NCBI RefSeq assembly: GCF_020991365.1
Contig: NZ_JAJLRA010000014.1
Coordinates: 62,001-126,000, forward strand
Length of the DNA stretch: 64,000 bases
Source: Streptacidiphilus sp. ASG 303
GTDB lineage: Bacteria; Actinomycetota; Actinomycetes; Streptomycetales; Streptomycetaceae
Direction of reading: 5' to 3'
In this document: one piece after another, positions 57,208 to 64,000 of the stretch
Layout of the letters: every line of letters starts with the position of its first letter
Numbering within the stretch: the first letter of the stretch is position 1
The notes under the pieces: model-generated
The model's database searches: none
Seen by the model: only the letters and a program-made list of their open reading frames with translations
Told to the model about the DNA's origin: nothing
Made by a program: the position numbers and the translations under genes

Positions 57208-57906
57208 GTGAGGACGATCGGACTGCTCGGGGGCATGAGCTGGGAGTCCACCGCGGAGTACTACCGGCTGGTCAACCGGCTCACGCGTGAGCGGCTGGGC
57301 GGCCTCCACTCCGCCAGGTGCGTGGTGTACTCCCTGGACTTCGCGGACGTCGAGCGGCTGCAGGCCGAGGGGCGCTGGGACGAGGCCGGGGAGCTCCTGG
57401 CCGGGGCGGCCGCGGCGCTGGAGTCGGCGGGTGCGGAGCTGCTGCTGATCTGCACCAACACCATGCACAAGGTGGCCGACCGGGTGGCCGCGGCCGTGGG
57501 GGTGCCGTTGCTGCACCTGGCGGACACCACGGCGGACGCCGTGCTGGCGGCGGGGATCCGCCGCGTCGGCCTGCTGGGCACCGCGTTCACCATGGAGCAG
57601 GACTTCTACCGCGGCCACCTGGAGGCCCGCGGCATCGAGGTGCGCGTCCCGGACGCGGAGGGGCGCAGGACCGTGCACCGGGTGATCTACGAGGAGCTGT
57701 GCGCGGGGATCGTCCGGGAGGAGTCCCGCGCCGCCTACCGGGAGGTCATGCGGGACCTCGCCGACGGCGGGGCCGAGGGGATCGTGCTGGGCTGCACCGA
57801 GATCGAGCTGCTCGTCGGCCCGGAGGACAGCCCGCTCCCGGTGTTCCCCACCACGCGGCTGCACGCGGAGGCGGCCGTGGCGTGGGCGCTGTCCGACGGA
57901 CCGTAG
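57208..57906 (+). CDS. aspartate/glutamate racemase family protein
   Basis: The 232-residue protein begins TIGLLGGMSWESTAEYYRLVN, characteristic of the RacX/YgeA branch. It has the two catalytic Cys residues in LICTNTMHK and VLGCTEIELL. This family interconverts L- and D-amino acids with no cofactor, so it may supply D-amino acids for the cell wall or for signalling. The GTG at 57208 looks leaderless. It stands alone. Confidence 0.9.
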   Translation: MRTIGLLGGMSWESTAEYYRLVNRLTRERLGGLHSARCVVYSLDFADVERLQAEGRWDEAGELLAGAAAALESAGAELLLICTNTMHKVADRVAAAVGVPLLHLADTTADAVLAAGIRRVGLLGTAFTMEQDFYRGHLEARGIEVRVPDAEGRRTVHRVIYEELCAGIVREESRAAYREVMRDLADGGAEGIVLGCTEIELLVGPEDSPLPVFPTTRLHAEAAVAWALSDGP

Positions 57907-58090
57907 GGGCCGCCGGGACCGGGGGAACCGGGGAGACCGGGGGGGACCGGCGGGCGTCCCCGTGAGACGGCGGCCCGCGAGGCGGCCGGCCGTGCCGCGC
58001 CCTCCCCCCGGACCGCCGCGCGGCTGCGGGCCGCGGCCTGCGCCCACGCGGATCGGCTCCGCCTCCGGCGCCGGACCCGCTGAACCGCCG

Positions 58091-58741
58091 TCAGCCGCGG
58101 GGCGCCCCGTACCAGCGCCACTCGCTGCGGCGGCCCAGGCCAGGCAGTTCCGTGCGGCCGGTGCACCACAGGAGGGCGGCCCAGGGGTCGGTACCGTCCG
58201 GGGCGTCGGGGAAGAGCCTGGCCAGGGCCCGTGCGCAGAGGTCGGCGGGCGGCGTCCAGCCGACGCCCAGGCCCTCGGCGATGTCGTGGGTGTGCACCAG
58301 GGTCTCGACGACGCCCATCGCGGCGAACCCCTCGGGGTCGGCCGCGCCGAAGACGTGGTGGGAGCGGACCGTCGGCGGCGTGGCCCGGACGACGGCCGCC
58401 AGCAGGGCGCCGCAGGCCTCCAGCACCTGGAGCAGGCCGGTCGGGCCGGCGTCGCGGTCCGCGAAGACGGCGTTCGCCGGTCCGCCGGGTCTGCGGCGGC
58501 TCCAGGCGAGCGGGACGTGGGCGTCCGGCGGCGGCTCGGCGGGCCCGAGCTGGACGGCGTAGGAGAGCAGGTCGTCGGCGAGGTGCTCGGCGGTCTCCCA
58601 GCAGTCCCACTCCAGGGATCCGGCCCGGGTGTGCCAGTCCCGCGCGTCCGCCCCGGCCAGGGCGGCGACCGCGAGGCGGACGGCGTGCAGGACGTCGGCC
58701 GCGGTGACGGGCCCGGTCGGTGGTCGGTGTGTCTCGGCCAT
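58091..58741 (-). CDS. DinB/maleylpyruvate-isomerase-like protein
   Basis: The 216-residue protein has SLEWDCWETAEHLADDLLSYAVQLG (the His-containing helix of the mycothiol-dependent maleylpyruvate isomerase N-terminal domain) and MGVVETLVHTHDIAEGLGVGW in the second half. These are typical DinB/MDMPI metal-binding positions. Actinobacterial members are often thiol-S-transferases using mycothiol. The C-terminus (RSEWRWYGAPRG) matches the TIGR03086-type ending. The substrate is unknown. Confidence 0.83.
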   Translation of the reverse strand: MAETHRPPTGPVTAADVLHAVRLAVAALAGADARDWHTRAGSLEWDCWETAEHLADDLLSYAVQLGPAEPPPDAHVPLAWSRRRPGGPANAVFADRDAGPTGLLQVLEACGALLAAVVRATPPTVRSHHVFGAADPEGFAAMGVVETLVHTHDIAEGLGVGWTPPADLCARALARLFPDAPDGTDPWAALLWCTGRTELPGLGRRSEWRWYGAPRG

Positions 58742-58945
58742 CGCGGGACCGTACCAGGGCGGGCCCTGCCTCCGGGAACCGTTTTCCCGCCGGGGTGCCG
58801 GAGGCGCCGGGCCCGGCGGCCGGCCGGGCCGTACCGCCGGGGTGCGCCGCCGGGCCGTACCGCCGGGGTGCGCCGGCAGCAGGCCGGTCCCGCGGACCGG
58901 CGGGGCGGCCCCTGCACGTCGCGTGCCGCGGACCGTCGGCGGCGC

Positions 58946-60991
58946 TCACCTCCTCCCCTCCCCCGCTGCGCCCGGCCGGGGCGCGTCCCCCGGGCCCGGT
59001 GCGCCGGTCCGGTACTGGTCGGCCTGCATGCCGTACAGCTCGGCGAAGTGCCCTCCGGCGGCGAGGAGTTCGGCGTGGGTGCCCTCCTCGACCAGGCGGC
59101 CGCGGGAGAGCACGTAGATCCGGTCGGCGTGGCGGACGGAGGCCAGCCGGTGGGTGATCAGGACGATCGACTGCCCCTCGTCGGCGAGGCGGCGGATGCG
59201 CTCGAAGACGTCGATCTCGGCCCGCGGGTCGAGGGCGGCGGTGGGCTCGTCGCAGATGAGCAGCGGCGCGGCCCGGTAGTGGGCGCGGGCCAGGCCGAGC
59301 CGCTGCCACTGGCCGCCGGACAGCTGCACGCCGCCGGCGAACTCGCGGGCGAGCAGGGTGTCCCAGCCCGCGGGCAGGTCCTTCAGGAGGGGGCCGGCGT
59401 CGGCCTGGCGGACCGCGTGCTCCAGGCGGTCGTCGCCGCCGGGGGCGCCGGGCCGGCCGATGGTGACGTTGACCCGGGCGGTGAACGGCCAGCGGTGGAA
59501 GTCCTGGGAGACCAGGGCGACGCGGTCGAAGAGCTGGTCGCGGTCGAGGTCGGCGGCGTCGACGCCGTCCCAGAGGATCCGGCCCTCGGTGGGCGGGTGG
59601 AGGCCCGCGAGGAGCTTGGCGAGGGTGGACTTGCCGGAGCCGTTCTCGCCGACCAGGGCGACGATCTCGCCGCGCCGCAGGGTCATGCTCACCCCGTCGA
59701 GCGCCGGTTCGCTGCGGTCCGGGTACCGGAAGCCCACCCGTTCGACCCGGACGAGCTGCGGCCGGGCCGCCACGTCCGCCCCGCCCGCGGGGATGGCCCG
59801 GCGCCCGGCCTCCTCGACGACGCGCTCCAGGTCCTGGAAGAACAGCGCCTGCTCGTAGAGGAAGTTGACCTGCATGACCAGCGAACCCAGGTCGGCGGTG
59901 CCCGTGCGGACGGCGAGCACGGCGGTGCCGGCGACCGCCAGCGGCATGCCGCCGGAGAGCAGCAGCAGCCCGAGCGCGGTGTAGGTGGCGCCGGCCGCGA
60001 CGCCGGCGAGCGCGGAGGCCGCCACCTCGGTGGCGGCCTCCGCGCGGGCGAGCCGGGTCTGCTCGGCCTCGGCCCGCGCCGCCATCCGCTCGTAGTGGTC
60101 GAGGACGAACGCGCCCGCCCCGTGCACCCGCACCTCCTGGGCGGCCTCCCGGCCGGTGATCAGCTCGGAGAGGACGCGGCGGGCGCGGGCGTGCTCCAGC
60201 CACACCAGGAACGACCCGTAGCGGCGGCGCGCCGAGCGCACCGACGCCCAGCCGCGGGGCAGCGCGATGAGCAGCAGCAGCGGCAGCAGCACCGGGTGCA
60301 GCACGAGGAGGACGCCGCCCGCGGCGGCGAGCGCGAACACCGCGTTGAGCACGCCCACGCTGTAGCCGACCATCCGACGGGCGGCCTCGGCGCCGTACTG
60401 GGCGGAGGCCAGCAGCCGGTGGACCTCGGCGTCCTCGACCGCCTCCAGCTCCACCCGCGCGGCACGCCGCAGGTAGCGGACGGTGGCGAGCCGCTCCACC
60501 TTGGGCTGCAGGGTGCCGGTGGCGGCGGTGGACCAGGCGGCCAGCAGCGCGGCGAGCGCGCCGGCGGCGGCGACCCAGGCCAGGGCGGGCAGCGCGGAGC
60601 GGACCCGCTGCGGGGTGGGCCCGGCGGCGAACAGCTGCACCAGCACGCCGTTGGTGGCGAGCAGCCCGAAGGCCCGGGCCGCGCCCTGCCCGAGCTCGGC
60701 GGCGAGGACGGAGGCCAGGGCGCGCCGGTCGGCCTCCCAGGCGAGGCGGAACGCCTGCCAGGCGCTGCGCGGCAGGCGGCGCGCCATGGCCAGGAAGGAC
60801 ATGCCCACCCAGGCCAGCTCGTGCTGCGACCAGCCGCCCGCGTACCGCAGGGGCCCGCCGAACAGCAGCTCCTCGCTGCCGCCGGAGGCGTCCTCCCGCC
60901 CGGGCTCCCGCCCGTCCCCTCCCCGCCGCCGCGCACCGGGCCGCACCCGCGTCCACGCCCCCGCACGGGCCCGCGTCCGCACGTCCGCCAT
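58946..60991 (-). CDS. ABC transporter, fused permease and ATPase
   Basis: The 681-residue half-transporter has about 40 flexible N-terminal residues, then six membrane helices (roughly 55-360), and an ATPase with Walker A GENGSGKST, signature LSGGQWQRLGLAR and Walker B LLICDEPTAALD. The signature has Trp where Glu or Lys is common. The sequence resembles exporters near peptide-natural-product genes, but none are present here. GGGGGAGG lies before the ATG at 60991. It is divergent from the MFS gene, with the long inverted repeat in between. The substrate is unknown. Confidence 0.87.
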   Translation of the reverse strand: MADVRTRARAGAWTRVRPGARRRGGDGREPGREDASGGSEELLFGGPLRYAGGWSQHELAWVGMSFLAMARRLPRSAWQAFRLAWEADRRALASVLAAELGQGAARAFGLLATNGVLVQLFAAGPTPQRVRSALPALAWVAAAGALAALLAAWSTAATGTLQPKVERLATVRYLRRAARVELEAVEDAEVHRLLASAQYGAEAARRMVGYSVGVLNAVFALAAAGGVLLVLHPVLLPLLLLIALPRGWASVRSARRRYGSFLVWLEHARARRVLSELITGREAAQEVRVHGAGAFVLDHYERMAARAEAEQTRLARAEAATEVAASALAGVAAGATYTALGLLLLSGGMPLAVAGTAVLAVRTGTADLGSLVMQVNFLYEQALFFQDLERVVEEAGRRAIPAGGADVAARPQLVRVERVGFRYPDRSEPALDGVSMTLRRGEIVALVGENGSGKSTLAKLLAGLHPPTEGRILWDGVDAADLDRDQLFDRVALVSQDFHRWPFTARVNVTIGRPGAPGGDDRLEHAVRQADAGPLLKDLPAGWDTLLAREFAGGVQLSGGQWQRLGLARAHYRAAPLLICDEPTAALDPRAEIDVFERIRRLADEGQSIVLITHRLASVRHADRIYVLSRGRLVEEGTHAELLAAGGHFAELYGMQADQYRTGAPGPGDAPRPGAAGEGRR

Positions 60992-61179
60992 GGCTGCCTC
61001 CCCCGAGTCGGCCGCGCTCCCCCTCCCCGCCGGGGACCGCGGCATGGCCACTGCCCGGCAGCGTACGGGCACCCTCCGACAATCCGTCCGATCCCCGGCG
61101 CGGCCGGCGGCCCCCGCTCCCACCGCGCGCCCCGGGACCGCCCGCGCACACCCGCGCGCCCCGGTCCGGCCCGGGTCCC

Positions 61180-61217
61180 GTCCTCGACCCCCTAGCATTG
61201 ACTTGGGGGTCGAGGAC
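61180..61217. promoter_or_regulatory. 13-bp inverted repeat flanking TAGCAT, operator candidate
   Basis: GTCCTCGACCCCC and GGGGGTCGAGGAC are perfect 13-bp arms around a 12-base loop that contains the -10-like TAGCAT. It lies in the divergent gap between the ABC and MFS genes. A dimeric repressor bound to the arms would block a promoter in the loop. Confidence 0.7.
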
Positions 61218-61290
61218 CGGGCACCATCGGCGCGGGACGGGGCCGCCGGAGCCGACGGGGCCGAGGGACCTCCGTGCGGAAGGGGAGCGC

Positions 61291-62700
61291 ATGGGCGGGC
61301 CGGAAAAGCGCGGACGCCGGGCGGGGCGGGGGCGGTGGGCCGTGCTCGCCCACCGGGACTTCCGTGTCTTCTACGCGGGCTTCGCCACCTCGCTGTTCGG
61401 GACCTCCATGGCGTCGGTGGCCCTGGCCTTCGCGGTCCTGGACGGCGGCGGCTCGCTCACCGGCCTCGGCGCGGTGATGACGGCCCGGATCCTGCCCCTG
61501 GTGGCGGGCCTGCTCGGCGGCGGCCTGCTCGGCGACCGGCTGCCCCGCCGCCGGGTGATGCTCGCCGCCGACCTGCTCCGGGCGGGGGCCCAGGCCGGGA
61601 TCGCCGCGCTGTTCCTGGGCGGCGGGTTCCCGCCGATGGGGCTGCTGCTGGCCCTGAGCGCGGCCTCCGGCATCGGCGAGGCGCTGTTCAGCCCCTCGCT
61701 GGAGGGGCTGGTCCCCGAGCTGGCCCCGGCCGGATCCCTGCAGGACGCCAACTCCCTGCTGGGGCTGGCCCGGTCGGCCGCCACGGTCGGCGGCCCCGCG
61801 GTCGCCGGGCTGCTGGTCGCCGCGGTGAGTCCGGCGGCGGTGCTCGCGGTGGACGCCGCCAGCCACCTGGTGAGCGTCGCCTCCCTGCTCCTGCTGCGGA
61901 TCCCCGGCACCGCGCGGCAGGCCGGCACCGGGGTGCTGCAGGACCTGCGGGACGGCTGGGACCTCTTCCGCTCCCGCACCTGGCTGTGGGCGCTCACCGT
62001 CCAGGGCGCCCTGTTCAACCTGGCCGTCTGGGCGCCCTTCCTGGTCCTGGGCCCGGCGGCGGCCCGGGCGGACCACGGCGGCGCCGGCGCGTGGGGCGCG
62101 GTCATGGCCCTGTACGGGGCGGGCTCGGCCGTCGGGGGCCTGGCGATGCTGGGCCGCAGGCCCTCCCGGCCGCTGGCGGTGTCCACCGCGGCCGCGTTCG
62201 GCTGGGGTGCGCCCTCCGCCTGCCTGGCGCTGCACGCGCCCTTCCCGGTCCTGGCCGCGGGCGCGCTGGCGGCGGGGGCGGCCAACGCGGTGGGCGGCAC
62301 CCTGTGGACGACGACGGTGCAGCAGCAGGTCCCGGCCGAGGCCCTGTCGAGGGTCATGTCCTACGTGTACGTCGGGGCGTTCGCGCTCGGTCCCCTGGGG
62401 CTGGCGGCCGCCGGGCCGCTGGCGGAGCAGGCCGGGATCGGGACCGTGCTCGCCGCCGGGGCCGTCTGGCAGACGCTCTCCACCGCGGCCGTGCTCGCCC
62501 TCCCCTCGGTGCGGCGGATGCCCGCCGGGGAGCCGGCGGGGACCGGGGGGCCCGCGGCCGGGGAGCCCGCGGCGGCCGGCCCCGGGGAGGGGGCCGGTGC
62601 GGTGCGGGCGGCCGGGACGGACGGGACGGCGGGAACGCCTGCCGGGACGGGGGCGGCGGCCGGGACGGGGGCCGGGCACTCCGCCGCCGGTCCGGCGTGA
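61291..62700 (+). CDS. MFS transporter
   Basis: The 469-residue protein has ~12 hydrophobic segments and the MFS loop GDRLPRRRVMLAADLLRAG between helices 2 and 3. The start RDFRVFYAGFATSLFGTSMASVALAFAVLDGGGSL and VPELAPAGSLQDANSLLGLARSAA are typical of the drug-efflux/enterobactin-exporter EntS-like group. The last ~45 residues are a Gly/Ala/Thr-rich tail. AAGGGGAG stands five bases before the ATG. It is followed after 15 bases by an ArsR-type regulator. The drug or metabolite exported is unknown. Confidence 0.88.
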   Translation: MGGPEKRGRRAGRGRWAVLAHRDFRVFYAGFATSLFGTSMASVALAFAVLDGGGSLTGLGAVMTARILPLVAGLLGGGLLGDRLPRRRVMLAADLLRAGAQAGIAALFLGGGFPPMGLLLALSAASGIGEALFSPSLEGLVPELAPAGSLQDANSLLGLARSAATVGGPAVAGLLVAAVSPAAVLAVDAASHLVSVASLLLLRIPGTARQAGTGVLQDLRDGWDLFRSRTWLWALTVQGALFNLAVWAPFLVLGPAAARADHGGAGAWGAVMALYGAGSAVGGLAMLGRRPSRPLAVSTAAAFGWGAPSACLALHAPFPVLAAGALAAGAANAVGGTLWTTTVQQQVPAEALSRVMSYVYVGAFALGPLGLAAAGPLAEQAGIGTVLAAGAVWQTLSTAAVLALPSVRRMPAGEPAGTGGPAAGEPAAAGPGEGAGAVRAAGTDGTAGTPAGTGAAAGTGAGHSAAGPA

Positions 62701-62715
62701 GCTTTACTTGCCCCT

Positions 62716-63240
62716 GTGAGTGCGACCGATCCCGTCCTGCGGGCCCTGGCCCACCCGGTGCGGCTGCGCATGATGTCGCTGCTGTGGACCGTGCCGATGT
62801 CCGCCGCCGAACTCGCCCGCGAACTGGGTCTCTCCCACGCCCTCGCCAGCCAGCACCTGCGCACCCTGCACGCGGCGGGCCAGGTGGAGCTGGCCGAGGT
62901 GCGGGTGCGGCGCGGCGGCCGGGAGCGCCGGTACCGGGCCGTGCACGGCTCGCCGCTCTCCGACCGGCAGGAGGGCGCCCCGCTGCTGGCCGAGGCGCTG
63001 GCGCACAACCTGCGGGAGCGGGCCGCGCGGCGCCTCCCGGGGTGCCCCGGCGTCACCACCGACGCCGAGCTGTGGGTGGCGCCCGAGGTCTGGGAGGACG
63101 TCCGCGGCCGCCTGGCCGCGCTGCTGGACGAACTGCACGACGCGGCGCAGCCCCCACACGCCCCCGGCACGGTCCGGGTGGGGGCCACGGTGACGGCGTT
63201 CCCGCTGCGGGAGGACCGGCCCGACCCGGCGGAGGACTGA
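62716..63240 (+). CDS. ArsR-type helix-turn-helix regulator
   Basis: The 174-residue protein has DPVLRALAHPVRLRMMSLLWTVPMSAAELARELGLSHALASQHLRTLHAAGQVEL and a C-terminal helical extension of ~90 residues. No Cys metal site is present, so it is not an arsenic sensor. A TTACTT hexamer is 6 bases before the GTG at 62716, which hints at a second leaderless start besides readthrough from the MFS gene. It probably regulates the MFS gene next to it. Confidence 0.85.
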   Translation: MSATDPVLRALAHPVRLRMMSLLWTVPMSAAELARELGLSHALASQHLRTLHAAGQVELAEVRVRRGGRERRYRAVHGSPLSDRQEGAPLLAEALAHNLRERAARRLPGCPGVTTDAELWVAPEVWEDVRGRLAALLDELHDAAQPPHAPGTVRVGATVTAFPLREDRPDPAED

Positions 63241-63363
63241 CCCGGCGGAGGACCGGCCCGGCCGCCCCGCCCCGCGGGGGCGGCGGGAGCGGTGCCTGCC
63301 GCGAAGCCGCCGTGCCGGCTGCGGCTGCCCGCGAGGGGCCGCGGCCGGCGCGTCCGGACGACG

Positions 63364-63756
63364 TCAGCCGAGGACGGCGTCGACCTCCACCTCGACGAGC
63401 CACGCGGGATCGATGAAGCGTGAGACCCCGACGAAGGTGCAGGCCGGCCGGACCGACGCGAACCGCTCTCCGTGCGCTCGCGCGGCCTCCTCCCAGCGGG
63501 TCACGTCGGTGAGCATGATGCGGGTCCGCACGACGTCCTCCAGCGACGCACCCGCCTCCTTCAGCGCGGCCTCGGCGATGTCCAGGCACCGGACGGTCTG
63601 GGCGTGGACGTCGCCCCGCCCCACGGTCGTCCCGTCGTCCCCGAGGGGAGCGGTCCCGGCGACCGCGACGTGCGCCCCTCTGCGGACCGCCCGGGAGAAC
63701 CCGATGCGCGGTTCGAGCGGAGACCCGGAACTGACTGTCTGTCGAACACGGTTCAT
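63364..63756 (-). CDS. RidA/YjgF-family protein
   Basis: The 130-residue protein has VAVAGTAPLGDDGTTVGRGDVHAQTVRCLDIAEAALKEAGASLEDVVRTRIMLTDVTRWEEAARAHGERF, with the Arg in RTRIML that RidA enzymes use to hydrolyse reactive enamines and imines. The C-terminal ACTFVGVSRFIDPAWLVEVEVDAV matches the family. ATG at 63756 is preferred over a farther start. Confidence 0.9.
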   Translation of the reverse strand: MNRVRQTVSSGSPLEPRIGFSRAVRRGAHVAVAGTAPLGDDGTTVGRGDVHAQTVRCLDIAEAALKEAGASLEDVVRTRIMLTDVTRWEEAARAHGERFASVRPACTFVGVSRFIDPAWLVEVEVDAVLG

Positions 63757-63796
63757 GCCGCCATGCTCACACACCGCCGCACCCGCGGGACGGGCG

Positions 63797-64000
63797 TCAG
63801 GGCCAGACCATCTCCAGGGTGTGCTCGGAGACGGTGTACCCGGCCCGGCGGAAGGCGGCGGCCATCGGCGTGTTCGTGGTGTCGGTCGCCGCGCGGATGC
63901 GCGGGACGCCCTCGGCGGCCAGGACGCGGGTGCCCTCGGCCAGGACCTCGTCGATCCAGCCGCGGCCGCGGTGCTCGGGCAGCACGCCGAGGTAGGCGAT
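63797..64000 (-). CDS. GNAT acetyltransferase, C-terminal part, cut by window edge
   Basis: The open frame enters from the right edge. It reads LGVLPEHRGRGWIDEVLAEGTRVLAAEG, with the acetyl-CoA loop RGRGW. It ends TPMAAAFRRAGYTVSEHTLEMVWP, typical of GNAT C-termini. The N-terminal part lies outside the window. Substrate unknown. Confidence 0.8.
   Translation of the reverse strand: MAYLGVLPEHRGRGWIDEVLAEGTRVLAAEGVPRIRAATDTTNTPMAAAFRRAGYTVSEHTLEMVWP

Overview
The window is very GC-rich DNA with the strong third-position G/C bias, frequent GTG starts and promoter style of Streptomyces or a close relative. Actinobacterial marks include a conservon (cvnABCD), a remnant of a HelR-type helicase, a mycothiol-type DinB/maleylpyruvate isomerase protein and DmdR-type iron boxes. 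About 57 genes or gene remnants were called. The first and last are cut by the window edges. No rRNA, tRNA, CRISPR array, insertion sequence or intact prophage was seen.

Layout. 1-6 kb: a secreted-protein fragment, formaldehyde dehydrogenase (fdhA), and a padR - acyl-CoA dehydrogenase - amidase group behind a perfect palindrome. 6-13 kb: a PARG-type macrodomain protein, an acyl-CoA ligase with a long repetitive N-terminus, an ArsC/Spx-like reductase, an ABC exporter and an SDR. 13-16 kb: a decayed island with a helicase 3' remnant, a PH-like protein, a small membrane protein and a frameshifted Rhs/YD-repeat pseudogene. 16-27 kb: YdeI-like protein, ATP-grasp protein, prolyl aminopeptidase, a Baeyer-Villiger monooxygenase-hydrolase-SDR operon facing a MerR regulator, prolyl oligopeptidase, a GNAT-like protein and an inositol-monophosphatase-type enzyme. 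28-33 kb: a three-gene siderophore-precursor operon (aminotransferase, decarboxylase, N-monooxygenase) under a near-consensus iron box, with no siderophore synthetase in view. 33-36 kb: secreted serine protease, an unknown protein and a CDF-like membrane protein. 36-40 kb: an arsenic locus (arsC, arsR, aquaporin, arsN1-like, arsR, arsO-like) without an ArsB or Acr3 pump. 40-47 kb: a glutamine-amidotransferase/methyltransferase fusion, an FMN-binding protein, and a CitAB-type two-component system next to a DctA transporter. 47-53 kb: conservon cvnABCD plus an MHYT protein. 53-64 kb: a membrane-anchored lytic polysaccharide monooxygenase, PucR regulator with DUF962 protein, VOC protein behind a SoxR-type box, Asp/Glu racemase, DinB-like protein, ABC transporter, MFS transporter with an ArsR-type regulator, RidA and a GNAT fragment.

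How the parts fit. Most of the window is chromosome-arm-like accessory metabolism in small regulated units, usually one regulator, one operator and one to three enzymes. Operators were read directly as inverted repeats in front of the padR, merR/BVMO, siderophore, arsR2, pucR, VOC and MFS genes. Several convergent gene pairs are separated by perfect GC-rich hairpins. At least six genes have a -10-like hexamer exactly 6 nt before the start codon and look leaderless. Short in-frame tandem repeats recur in otherwise unrelated proteins. The most unusual items are the GATase-methyltransferase fusion, the orphan siderophore-precursor operon, the pump-less arsenic locus, the SoxR-like box on a VOC gene, and the Rhs/helicase graveyard.
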